A program made the translations under genes and the position numbers. Below, piece by piece: positions 7,135-15,024 of a stretch of DNA of 27,835 nt. The stretch is taken from assembly GCA_913042885.1 (NCBI GenBank), contig CAJWLW010000033.1, forward strand, positions 1 to 27,835. Reading direction: 5' to 3'. Numbering within the stretch: position 1 is the stretch's first letter; every line of letters starts with the position of its first letter. Source of the stretch: an uncultured Lentisphaeria bacterium. Its GTDB lineage: Bacteria > Verrucomicrobiota > Lentisphaeria > JABSQK01 > CAJWLW01. The notes beneath the pieces are model-generated. The model was given only the letters and a program-made list of their open reading frames with translations. It ran no database searches and was not told the DNA's origin.

Positions 7135-7974
7135 ATGTCAAACAGCAAATCCGAAATCCTCATCGACACCCACGCTCACGTCGCTGTCGGGACGCTGCTC
7201 TCCCGCACAGTCGCGGCGATTGATCGAAAGATGCCGATCCTGCCGGTCGAGGATCTCAATGCGCAAATGGACGCGCACGGCGTGTCGCACGCGGTCCTGG
7301 TTCAGTGGGGGTTCAGTTGGGACCATCATTACCTGGCCCGCTGCCTGACCGATTACCCCGGGCGCTTCGCGGTAATCGCGCATATCGATGTGTCCCGGGA
7401 CGACGCGTGCCAGGTATTGGACGACATGATCCGGATCCATGATTTCGCGGGGGTGCGTATCACGACCACCGTGCGGTCGCCCGGCAACGATCCGTTGGCG
7501 ATCTGGAAGAAAGCACATGAGCTGGACGCTGTCGTCTCGGCCAGTGGGCGTAATGTGAAGGATTTTGCCGATGGCCTGGAACCGGTCCTGCAAGAATTGC
7601 CGAACCTCAGGATGCGCATCGAGCATCTCGGCCGCGTGCCGTACGGCGAGGCACCGCCGCACCCTGATTTCGATCGGCTGCTGGCACTCGCCTCATACCC
7701 CGGCGTCCACATCAATATCGACGGCTTCCTGTCCCACCAGTATCCGGATCACTTCGAATACAGCACGTTTCCATTTGCCGAATACCTGCCGTTCGTGCGC
7801 CAGGCCGTGTCGGCATTCGGTGCCGAACGCTGTATGTGGGGGTCCGAATTCCCATTCCTCAACAACGGCTATGACGCGGGGGTCCGATTCATTCGCGAGG
7901 GCTGCGATTTTCTCGACGACGCGCAGCGTGAGTGGATTCTCGGCCGCAGCGCAAAGCAGTTTTGGAGATTCTAA
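7135..7974 (+). CDS. Amidohydrolase family protein (amidohydro-rel/COG3618-like lactonase type)
   Basis: A 279-residue TIM-barrel metal-dependent hydrolase. It has the N-terminal HxH (DTHAHV; H13, H15), H164 in RIEHLGR, and a C-terminal WGSEFPF where the family normally has WGSDFP, so the catalytic Asp position is Glu (E238). Relatives in this branch include L-fuconolactone and other sugar-lactone hydrolases as well as decarboxylases. Placement 50 bases after a sugar-acid dehydratase gene favours a lactonase role, in the same operon. The ATG has only a weak ribosome site. No signal peptide, so cytoplasmic. The family is certain; the reaction is inferred from context only. Confidence 0.88.
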   Translation: MSNSKSEILIDTHAHVAVGTLLSRTVAAIDRKMPILPVEDLNAQMDAHGVSHAVLVQWGFSWDHHYLARCLTDYPGRFAVIAHIDVSRDDACQVLDDMIRIHDFAGVRITTTVRSPGNDPLAIWKKAHELDAVVSASGRNVKDFADGLEPVLQELPNLRMRIEHLGRVPYGEAPPHPDFDRLLALASYPGVHINIDGFLSHQYPDHFEYSTFPFAEYLPFVRQAVSAFGAERCMWGSEFPFLNNGYDAGVRFIREGCDFLDDAQREWILGRSAKQFWRF

Positions 7975-7975
7975 C

Positions 7976-8050
7976 CCATGCGTACCGTATGAATTCGCGA
8001 TGCGGTGAACTATCTTGTGAGCCATGAAAGATCGTCGTCTCACCGAGCTT
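7976..8050 (+). repeat. Duplicated promoter/gene-start block, copy A (possible gene relic)
   Basis: This block aligns without gaps to 15025-15099 at 55 of 75 positions by hand count. A 14-base identical core, actatcttgtgagc, is followed by ATGAAAGA. In the other copy that ATG starts an enolase-superfamily gene. Here the frame from 8024 reads MKDRRLTEL (compare MKDLRIVEL) and stops after 21 codons. The similarity begins two bases after the amidohydrolase stop codon. Confidence 0.6.
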
Positions 8051-8129
8051 CCTGGAGAGGCTGGGATAGTATTCTCGATCTCGTGCTGAACGCTTGTCCC
8101 GGAACAGGTCGCGCCCTTTGCCTTCTGGC

Positions 8130-8163
8130 CCGCCAGTGAGAAGTCTAAGTTTGTCACTGGCGG
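8130..8163. promoter_or_regulatory. Perfect 10-bp inverted repeat upstream of the large glycosidase gene
   Basis: CCGCCAGTGA (8130-8139) and TCACTGGCGG (8154-8163) are perfect complements around a 14-base loop, ending 40 bases before the ATG at 8204. No U-run follows, so a terminator is unlikely. It could be an operator for a dimeric regulator or an RNA hairpin in the leader. Confidence 0.45.
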
Positions 8164-8203
8164 CGGCGTCCCCATCGACACAATCTTTGGAAGCGGTTGA
8201 ACG

Positions 8204-10375
8204 ATGTCCCGTGTCGCCATAACAATCAGTCCTGCTGCCGGTGTGCTGGTCCGCGATGCGGTCACGCTCCTGCAATCGTATCTGCGGGAAATCTTCGCCG
8301 TCGAGGCACAACTCGACGGTAAGGCGGCCCAGCAGATTGTTGTCGGACGGATCGACGATCCCCTGGTACAGCAAACATCGTCGGCGCTGCCGGCGCTCTC
8401 AGGCCAGGGGCATCTTCTGCGACGCGTCGATGAAACTACGATGCTCCTCGCCGGCGGCAGCGACGCCGCGACCGCCTGGGCTGTTTACGACCTTCTCGAA
8501 CGCTATGGCGTGCGTTTCCTCCTGTCCGGCGATGTGTTGCCGAAGCAAACCGACGAATTCCGTCTGCCGGACGTCGACGCGACATCCGAGCCCGTCCAGA
8601 AACGTCGCGCCTGGCGGATGATCTGCGAGCTGCCGTACGGCCCCATCATGTGGAGCCTCGATGACCAGCGCCGGGTGATCGGACAATTGCACAAGCTGAA
8701 GTTCAACGGTCTGCATTTTTCCCTTTGGCCGCCGCAGCCGTTCATCCACTTCGAGGTCGACGGCATCACGCGGCAGACCGTCGATGTATTGCAGAAACAC
8801 CGGATTCCGATCGATCCGGACACACCCGGGCATGAATCGCTTGGTATCTGCAGCTCGCCAATGCTGCCGCCCTGGCTGGCCGGTGCGGAGTCGTACGAAG
8901 AATGGCTCGTTGCCGGCCAGCGATTCCTGAACAGCCTGATCGATGAGGCTGAGAAGTACGGCATGCACACGTCATTGGGGTTCCAGCCCTTTGAGTTCAC
9001 CAAGGAGTTCGCCCCGCTGCTGGAAGATCCCACTACCCATCAGATCCAGTCGGGCAATCTGACCTGTGCCGAGCAGGCGGACCTGATGAATCCGCAACAC
9101 CTCAAGCTGTTCAATGCCGTGACGTCCGCGCACCTGGACACCTGGGCGCGATGTGATGAGTTCATGATCAGCTTTCCGGAGCATCCACATGCCGAGCGCA
9201 CGTTTGCCGAGAGCTGGCAGGCGATGGCGAAACGATTCGCATTGGAACCGCGTTTCAACATTGACCGGATGCTGGCGGCGGCCGAAACAGATGACCTCAC
9301 CATCGGCGGTACGGCCCGCGCTACGCGCGAACTCAAATCCAACATTGCCATGCTCTGGTTGCTGCGCCAGGTCCTCGAAGACAGTGGCTTTCTGGAACGA
9401 GCCGCAGCGAACAGTGTGGATATCGGCGTTTTCCTGGGCGGCGGCGCACGGTTTGCCTATCCTGTGCTCGGTGACGTGCTTTGGCCCAACGCGACAGCTG
9501 GAATTCTTCTCGACTACACACCCTCAGCGTCGCTGCGCCGGCTGCACCACATAGCGGAGATCGACACCAGCAAAATCAAGGCTCAGCTGACCCTCACACT
9601 CCAGGACGACAACGTCGGCTGGGTCCCGACCGTTGAGTCAGAATCCAATCACATCCTGCTGCGCACCGCGCATGAAGCACAATGGCAGGGGTACACGACA
9701 CGGTATTGGCCGATCGGTGACCTCGATCCTGCCGTCAACCATCTGGCGGGAACCTCATGGAACATGGACTATGCGCCCCGACAGGCATTCGCGGATCATG
9801 CCGAACATGTCTTTGGTGAGAAAACGGTCGATCGATTCTGTGATGTGATGCGCCTGTTTGACGATGCCACGATCATACTCGACCTGAGCTTCACCAGCCT
9901 GCTCTTTCCCGTTCGCATGATCATGAAGCGCTACTACGAAGCGACCGAACCGATGCGCAATGAATTGTTCCACATCCGTGCCAGTTTCGCCGAGGCAATG
10001 CGGCTGTTCGAAGACATGGAAGAATTGGCCGACGCACCGGGAGCGGCGGAGCGAATTGCGTATTGGATCGGGCGACTTCGTTTTTGCATCGACGCCATCG
10101 ATGAGATAAGACATCTCTGTGACGGCGGTGTCGCCGTTTCCAAGGCAGAAACTGCGAAAGAAGCCGGCGACGTGGATGCGATGGATCAACTTCTCGCGGA
10201 AGCGCGCAACTGTTTCGATCGGGGCGTGGCTGCCGGCAGGAGCGGCTTGGAAGCGGTGGCGCCTGTCGTCCAGGACAGCACCGACCGGGCCGCGCTCGGT
10301 GCATATTACGATTTCATGGTGCGACTTGTGAAACTAAAGACAGCGGCAATCCTGACACACGCAGATTCGGGTTGA
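8204..10375 (+). CDS. Large glycoside hydrolase-like protein with GH67-N/GH20b-type N-terminal domain
   Basis: 723 residues. Residues 1-125 look like the alpha/beta domain found in front of several glycosidase barrels (GH67 alpha-glucuronidase, GH20, DUF4838 proteins): IVVGR at 45-49 and GGSDAATAWAVYDLLERYGV around 84-103, followed by RFLLSGD. Residues about 130-450 (LHKLKFNGLHFSLWPPQPF onwards) look like a TIM barrel, and the C-terminal 170 residues are mostly helical. I could not identify the catalytic acids with confidence. No signal peptide is visible, so it may act on imported oligosaccharides. ATG with GGAAG nine bases upstream. The gene lies between two amidohydrolases. Best description: putative glycosidase, possibly acting on uronic-acid-containing glycans; the exact family is unsure. 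Confidence 0.8.
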   Translation: MSRVAITISPAAGVLVRDAVTLLQSYLREIFAVEAQLDGKAAQQIVVGRIDDPLVQQTSSALPALSGQGHLLRRVDETTMLLAGGSDAATAWAVYDLLERYGVRFLLSGDVLPKQTDEFRLPDVDATSEPVQKRRAWRMICELPYGPIMWSLDDQRRVIGQLHKLKFNGLHFSLWPPQPFIHFEVDGITRQTVDVLQKHRIPIDPDTPGHESLGICSSPMLPPWLAGAESYEEWLVAGQRFLNSLIDEAEKYGMHTSLGFQPFEFTKEFAPLLEDPTTHQIQSGNLTCAEQADLMNPQHLKLFNAVTSAHLDTWARCDEFMISFPEHPHAERTFAESWQAMAKRFALEPRFNIDRMLAAAETDDLTIGGTARATRELKSNIAMLWLLRQVLEDSGFLERAAANSVDIGVFLGGGARFAYPVLGDVLWPNATAGILLDYTPSASLRRLHHIAEIDTSKIKAQLTLTLQDDNVGWVPTVESESNHILLRTAHEAQWQGYTTRYWPIGDLDPAVNHLAGTSWNMDYAPRQAFADHAEHVFGEKTVDRFCDVMRLFDDATIILDLSFTSLLFPVRMIMKRYYEATEPMRNELFHIRASFAEAMRLFEDMEELADAPGAAERIAYWIGRLRFCIDAIDEIRHLCDGGVAVSKAETAKEAGDVDAMDQLLAEARNCFDRGVAAGRSGLEAVAPVVQDSTDRAALGAYYDFMVRLVKLKTAAILTHADSG

Positions 10376-10388
10376 AAGGATCTCCTCA

Positions 10389-10412
10389 ATGACCCTTTTG
10401 ACCCTTTCATCA
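10389..10412 (+). repeat. 24-base repeat, copy 1 (inverted copy at 24316-24339)
   Basis: The sequence around acccttttga matches the reverse complement of 24316-24339 at 20 of 24 positions by hand count. A shorter exact match, ccttttgacc, occurs at 13938-13947. All copies lie between genes and next to pyrimidine tracts. Confidence 0.35.
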
Positions 10413-10449
10413 TCTTTTTCCCTGAACCCCTCCACCTGACCCCTGTAAA

Positions 10450-11433
10450 ATGCCGATCATAGATGCACATGTACATTTCGCCGGTGACGAACCGGAATCG
10501 CTGGTGCTCCTGCACGATCTGGATATCAAGCTCTTGAACATCTGTGTGGCGCTTGATCCCGGCGACGGGTGGCGCGAACAAGCCGACACATGGGGCTCAT
10601 TGACTGCTGAATATCCTGAGCACTACGCGTGGTGCACCAGTTTTGATCTGCCGCAAATCGGCAATCCCAATTATGTCGACGACGTCATCGCGGCGGTGGA
10701 AAGGGACTTTGCCAATGGCGCTGTTGCCTGCAAAGTGTGGAAGAATATCGGTATGGACGTCAGGGATGCATCAGGCGCGTTCATGATGGTCGATGACCCG
10801 TTGCTGGAGCCGATATTCTCGGCGCTCGAGGTGCACGGCAAACCGCTGCTGATGCATATCGGTGAACCGTTGGCGTGTTGGCAGTCGCTCGAGGAGATGG
10901 GGGCGGGTCATCCGCACTATCCCTATTACAGCACCCACCCGGAGTGGCACATGTACGGCAAGCCCGATGTTCCGAGTCATGCCGACCACATTGCCGCACG
11001 GGATCGCGTTGTTGAGCGCCATCCGAAGCTGTCGATCATCGGCGCGCACCTGGGCAGCCTCGAGTACGATGTTGGAGAAATCGCCAAACGTTTGGAACAA
11101 TATCCGAATTTCGCCGTCGACACTTCCGCAAGATTAGAGGATCTGGTGCGCCAGGACGCAGATCGGGTGCGCGACTTCTTCATGACCTATGCCGATCGCA
11201 TCCTCTTCGGCACCGACCTGGTTTGTTTTTCGCGGACTTCGCAGGTGTCACCGGCAGAGCGGACAGCTGTCTGCGAGGAAATGCGACGCCAGGTTTCGTA
11301 CAACCTCGCGTACTTCTCGACGTCGGGAAAGTTCGTGATGGGGGATCGCGAGTTCGACGGACTGGCATTGCCCGCGGCGATCATCGACAAGGTAATGGGT
11401 GAGAATGCACGACGGTGGTACCCGGGATTGTGA
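10450..11433 (+). CDS. Amidohydrolase family protein
   Basis: 327 residues of the amidohydrolase superfamily (amidohydro-rel branch). HVHF at the extreme N-terminus (H7, H9), K95 in VACKVWKN, H136 in LLMHIGEP, H200 in IIGAHLGS and D256 in ILFGTDLV form a complete mononuclear-metal site. H163 and the segment rich in His and Tyr at 154-167 form a loop that may shape the pocket. It is longer than the amidohydrolase at 7135 and only distantly related to it. The 74-base gap before it is pyrimidine-rich and has no clear ribosome site, so translation may be coupled to the preceding glycosidase gene. Probable cytoplasmic hydrolase or decarboxylase; substrate unknown. Confidence 0.88.
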   Translation: MPIIDAHVHFAGDEPESLVLLHDLDIKLLNICVALDPGDGWREQADTWGSLTAEYPEHYAWCTSFDLPQIGNPNYVDDVIAAVERDFANGAVACKVWKNIGMDVRDASGAFMMVDDPLLEPIFSALEVHGKPLLMHIGEPLACWQSLEEMGAGHPHYPYYSTHPEWHMYGKPDVPSHADHIAARDRVVERHPKLSIIGAHLGSLEYDVGEIAKRLEQYPNFAVDTSARLEDLVRQDADRVRDFFMTYADRILFGTDLVCFSRTSQVSPAERTAVCEEMRRQVSYNLAYFSTSGKFVMGDREFDGLALPAAIIDKVMGENARRWYPGL

Positions 11434-11489
11434 ACAGTCCGGGTGGGGAACGGCTGATGTAGCCGAAGATCGATGATAATTGCAGCACA

Positions 11490-13805
11490 CTACCGCTCGA
11501 ATGTCACGGCGGCGAGGCGGTCAGCGGGATCGGCCGTGTAGCGAATGATGTCGCCGTCGGGCGACGGCACCACGACCTTGGGTTCGTCGAGTCCCGTCAG
11601 GCCGGCCGCACGGTACGGCGCCGGGCACCAGAGCCAGATGTGGAAAGGTTGCCGGACATGGTCGGAAAGGCCCAGTTCCAGACGCATCTCACCTTCCAGC
11701 CACTGCACCGATGCGAACTCTGCCGCGCCCTGGCTGTAGTGGCGATCGGTGCCTACCACCTGCGGCTTGGGTGAGACGGCGCGAATCGCATACAACCGCA
11801 CGCTCGTTGCGTCCATGTCGCAGGACAGCAGCCTGCCGTCTGTCACGCACTGGTACCGGCTACTCCAAAATTCGAAGGCGTGGCAGGCCGCCCCGGGGTC
11901 GAGACCGAGATCCTCGATCCGCACCAGTGCGTCGCGAACCGCTTTGCTCCAGTTGTAAACTGCCAGCAGGTGCCAGGCCTCCCCGTTGGCGGAGACCTGC
12001 TGCGCGATTGTGGTTGGAATCTGCTCGGTCAGGTTGACGGGCTTTCCTCCCGGCCCTTCGATTGGCGGGACAATCTTTTCAAACACCGCCCACCGATCCT
12101 CGGGAAGTTTCGTGAGCAGATCACTGGAGACCACCGGGCCGCCGCTCAGGGCAACATGCGTGGCGGCGACGCGCGCTTGCACCAACGTCCGGGCCGGAGA
12201 GTCTGCCAGGCTGGCGCCGGCAACAAAACCCGGGACACCGAAGTGCGCTTCGGCGAAGTGCAGGTGCTCCGTGTCCGGTTCCGGCTGGAGCAGCAGCATG
12301 TCCGGATGTGTCGTCCAGATGTGACCGCTCAGGAAGGCGTTGGTGTTGGCGGAGCGGATGGCCCGGAGCGCCTCCGGCCATTTGTAACCGGTGTCATACG
12401 ATACCCGCTGAGCATCGGACCAACTTTGATAGGTCGGCAGGCTGTCGATGCACCCGAACGTGTACGTCTCTTCCCCCATCGCTGCCCGCAACTCCTCGAG
12501 CAGTGACAAATAGAGGGCGAGCACGGGCTGCGACGAATCGTGAAAGGTGGCCGTGACTTTCGTCGGGTCGCCGGCGAAATCAGTACCGAAAGCCGAGTAA
12601 TTGAAGTCGGATTTGATAACGCGGTAGCCCCATTCGACGGTCAATTTGGTTACCAGATCGACAAGATGCCGCCTGACCTCGGGATGGCTGATGTCGAGGC
12701 AGAAACGGTCCCAGAGCCCCTTCTGATCGAACCACTTGCCGACGCGAACGGGTTCACCGTCGGCGCCCTTCAGCAGCCACTCCGGGTGTGTCGCTGCAAG
12801 CTGGCTGTTTTGGGTCAATTGAAAGAGATTCAACCAGATCCCGGCCACGATCCCGCGGTCGTTGAGCTGGGCCGCAAGCCATTGCATCCCTTCTGGAAAC
12901 TGGTCGTTCGCCTCCCAGTCACCGAGCGCTTGCTGCCAACCGTGGTCGATCAGCACAAACACCTGGCCGGCGTTTTCCGGCAGGAACCTTTCCGCGATGA
13001 TGTCGGCGTGTTCGATAACATCTTGCTGCGTAAGCTCGATGTTCAGGTTGTAGTACGTGTTCCATCCCACCCATCGAACACTGCGAAGCGGCCGCTTGCG
13101 ATCCCGGCCGAGACGTTCCGCGTAGGCATCAAGTACTGTCTGTTCCTCCGCGCCCGACGCGAGAAAGAGTGGCTCCGTCCGGAAGCGGCCGCCCGGCTCG
13201 ATCGTAATCGGACCTGTAGCTCCGGGATGCAGCAGTGCGCTCAACGAGTCGAGTTTCTTGTCGGCGCACAGCGGGACGTCGAAAGCGAATCTTGCCAGGC
13301 AGTTTCGGTAGTCGGCAAATCCCATGACCAGCGTATTGGGCTGGCCCCGGTCGAAGAGTCCCAGTACCCAGAACCCCTCGCAATGTCCGGGTGCCATCGC
13401 GTGGACCTGCCATGGCCCGAGCATGTGAAAGCCGCCTTGCAGCCAGTGTCCCTGGTTCGTTCCCCCGGCCAACTCCACCGTGGCTCGGCCACCGAAGAGG
13501 TCGATGCTGCTGAACTGTACCGGCTCGGGCCCGGGATTGATGATCTCGAGCCGCAGTTCCGCCTGCGAACCTGCAGCGTCAAGTTGGAGGCGGATATGCC
13601 ACTCCGTCCGGGTGCCCTCGAAGACCCCGCTTGCTTCGTGGACGAGCGCGTCGTTGCCGTGTTCGCCGCTGGGCTCATGCCACTGCGCTTCGACGGCTTC
13701 CATGACCCGCCCGTCCGCAGCGAAAAGTGTCGGCAGCCCGGCGTGAAGCTCGTACCCCGGGCCGCTCAAGCTCCAGTTGCGATCAGTATCTGCTGAGAAA
13801 TTCAT
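11490..13805 (-). CDS. GH36-type alpha-galactosidase family glycoside hydrolase
   Basis: 771 residues in the GH36/clan D layout: N-terminal beta-sandwich (about 1-240), TIM barrel (about 243-560) and C-terminal beta domain. The barrel starts with GWNTYY (247-252) and DHGWQ (287-291, where DDGWQ is more usual). The nucleophile is predicted as D400 in VIKSDFNY and the acid/base as D471 in QRVSYDTGYKW, the R-x-S-x-D signature preceded by C452. Family enzymes remove alpha-linked galactose (or related sugars) from oligosaccharides. No signal peptide is seen, so it probably acts inside the cell. It converges with the amidohydrolase gene (56 bases between stops). There is no Shine-Dalgarno before the ATG; instead the leader holds two competing hairpins. 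Substrate specificity, including N-acetylgalactosamine, is open. Confidence 0.88.
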   Translation of the reverse strand: MNFSADTDRNWSLSGPGYELHAGLPTLFAADGRVMEAVEAQWHEPSGEHGNDALVHEASGVFEGTRTEWHIRLQLDAAGSQAELRLEIINPGPEPVQFSSIDLFGGRATVELAGGTNQGHWLQGGFHMLGPWQVHAMAPGHCEGFWVLGLFDRGQPNTLVMGFADYRNCLARFAFDVPLCADKKLDSLSALLHPGATGPITIEPGGRFRTEPLFLASGAEEQTVLDAYAERLGRDRKRPLRSVRWVGWNTYYNLNIELTQQDVIEHADIIAERFLPENAGQVFVLIDHGWQQALGDWEANDQFPEGMQWLAAQLNDRGIVAGIWLNLFQLTQNSQLAATHPEWLLKGADGEPVRVGKWFDQKGLWDRFCLDISHPEVRRHLVDLVTKLTVEWGYRVIKSDFNYSAFGTDFAGDPTKVTATFHDSSQPVLALYLSLLEELRAAMGEETYTFGCIDSLPTYQSWSDAQRVSYDTGYKWPEALRAIRSANTNAFLSGHIWTTHPDMLLLQPEPDTEHLHFAEAHFGVPGFVAGASLADSPARTLVQARVAATHVALSGGPVVSSDLLTKLPEDRWAVFEKIVPPIEGPGGKPVNLTEQIPTTIAQQVSANGEAWHLLAVYNWSKAVRDALVRIEDLGLDPGAACHAFEFWSSRYQCVTDGRLLSCDMDATSVRLYAIRAVSPKPQVVGTDRHYSQGAAEFASVQWLEGEMRLELGLSDHVRQPFHIWLWCPAPYRAAGLTGLDEPKVVVPSPDGDIIRYTADPADRLAAVTFER

Positions 13806-13824
13806 CTATCGCGATTAAGGTTTA

Positions 13825-13854
13825 ACAGCTAAGAAGCTGTGTTCGGAAACACAG
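13825..13854 (-). promoter_or_regulatory. Two mutually exclusive hairpins in the alpha-galactosidase leader
   Basis: On the minus strand CTGTGTT (13848-13854) pairs perfectly with AACACAG (13837-13843) around a four-base loop. ACAGCT (13835-13840) pairs with AGCTGT (13825-13830), also around four bases. The two stems share ACAG (13837-13840), so only one can form at a time. The downstream stem ends 19 bases before the ATG at 13805. Confidence 0.45.
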
Positions 13855-13909
13855 GCCGGCCGAAAGGACGAAAGTGAAAAGGGCGGGAGAAGCTGTACGC
13901 CGATTATTG

Positions 13910-13943
13910 TTTTTTTTCGTTCTTTTTCGACTTTTTTCCTTTT
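13910..13943. other. Phased T-tracts, likely curved DNA
   Basis: T-runs at 13910-13917, 13923-13927, 13932-13937 and 13940-13943 have centres about 11, 10 and 7 bases apart, close to helical phasing for the first three. They lie 105-138 bases upstream of the alpha-galactosidase start. Such tracts bend DNA and can bind nucleoid proteins or act as UP elements. Confidence 0.4.
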
Positions 13944-14034
13944 GACCTCGATTCGAAGATCTTTGTCATGCAGGATCAATCGAGCTGCACGTACAGGCGA
14001 CCATCAGGGAAGTGTCTGCCGTCCGACAAGACCC

Positions 14035-14844
14035 TCACTCGACTTCCCGCACATCCCCGATGAAATCAACATTCCAGGTCAATTGATGGCGCGTCAATGC
14101 CTGTGCGTCCGGCGGCATCTTTTCCCAGACGTCGGGGTGCACTGGAATGTTGTCCATCGTCATGCGGCCGACCCACCACGGGATGTAGTTGCAGGCAACG
14201 CCGATACGCGCTTCCCCGGACCGGTTGCTGCCGGCCGCATGCCACAAGGTGTTCGGCACGACAATGACGCTGCCGGGGCGGGCTTCACAAACGACCTGAT
14301 CATCCAGGTCGTCCTGGGTCGCCGGCGGCATCTGTCGCCGGCTGCCGCTGCCGGGTACGAGCCGCGTCGCCCCGGTCTCGGCGCTGTATGGCGTCAATAC
14401 CCAGAATGCGTTGACCAGGATCGGGAAGTCGGGCAGCGGTCGCGCCGGGTTCAATTGCCCCATTGGCGAATCCAGGTGCCACCACCCCGCGTCGCTGCCG
14501 GGGTGCGCCACAAGTCCATCCACGGTACCAAGCCGAACCTGGTCCTCGACCGGCCAGGCGAAGGCATTCGGTGCGGCTTCGAGACGGCCGCCAATGAGGT
14601 GGCGTGCAAGGCGTAATACCGTCGGATGCATTGCCAGTTCGAGAAAGGCCAAATCAAAGTTGAGCAGGGCGACAAAAAATTCGTAACCCGCCACGCCCGG
14701 CACGCGCTGTGGCGATGCCAGCGTGAGCTCGGCAAGTTCGCCGGCCCGCTCTTCGGTGATCGCATCCTCGATCACGACGTAACCGTCGCTCTCCAACGCC
14801 TCGATGGCGGTCTCGAAATCATCCATTGCTACGGTTCGTATCAT
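14035..14844 (-). CDS. Phytanoyl-CoA dioxygenase (PhyH) family protein
   Basis: 269 residues, an Fe(II)/2-oxoglutarate-dependent dioxygenase of the PhyH family. The iron site is H123-x-D125 (WWHLDSP) and H202 (LWHAAGSNRS); R213 (ARIGVACNY) is the likely 2-oxoglutarate anchor. SVIVVPNTLWH is the typical strand that carries the distal His. The open frame extends to 14886, but I place the start at ATG 14844: GGGGA lies four bases upstream, and the longer version would run through a perfect inverted repeat. It sits between the alpha-galactosidase gene (same strand, 229 bases downstream) and a divergent enolase-superfamily gene. It is a second PhyH gene in the window, only distantly similar to the one at the left edge. 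Substrate unknown. Confidence 0.9.
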   Translation of the reverse strand: MIRTVAMDDFETAIEALESDGYVVIEDAITEERAGELAELTLASPQRVPGVAGYEFFVALLNFDLAFLELAMHPTVLRLARHLIGGRLEAAPNAFAWPVEDQVRLGTVDGLVAHPGSDAGWWHLDSPMGQLNPARPLPDFPILVNAFWVLTPYSAETGATRLVPGSGSRRQMPPATQDDLDDQVVCEARPGSVIVVPNTLWHAAGSNRSGEARIGVACNYIPWWVGRMTMDNIPVHPDVWEKMPPDAQALTRHQLTWNVDFIGDVREVE

Positions 14845-14870
14845 GCGTTCCCCGTCTCGTGGGCCTTCAT

Positions 14871-14886
14871 GTGGCAGTCGTGCCAC
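14871..14886 (-). promoter_or_regulatory. Perfect 6-bp inverted repeat upstream of the PhyH gene
   Basis: GTGGCA (14871-14876) and TGCCAC (14881-14886) flank four bases, starting 26 bases before the chosen ATG at 14844. It may be an operator half-site pair or a small leader hairpin, and it speaks against the longer reading of the gene. Confidence 0.3.
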
Positions 14887-15024
14887 CAGTTAGCATAGCT
14901 TACCAGAAAAAGCATTGCGAGAGCAACAGGGGGAAGGAAAAAACATTGGACGATACGAAGAACCCCGACAACTCTCAGGTCATATGCCTCGCTTCGGTGA
15001 GGCGGTTGTGCTTGTGTCGGGCGG

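Noticed and set aside
11421..11443. Terminator hairpin between the convergent amidohydrolase and GH36 genes
   Set aside because: Only five GC pairs plus a G-U pair with an 11-base loop overlapping the stop codon region, and no U-run.
12540..13796. Open frame of 418 codons on the plus strand
   Set aside because: It is the antisense shadow of the GH36 gene, whose catalytic motifs are clear.
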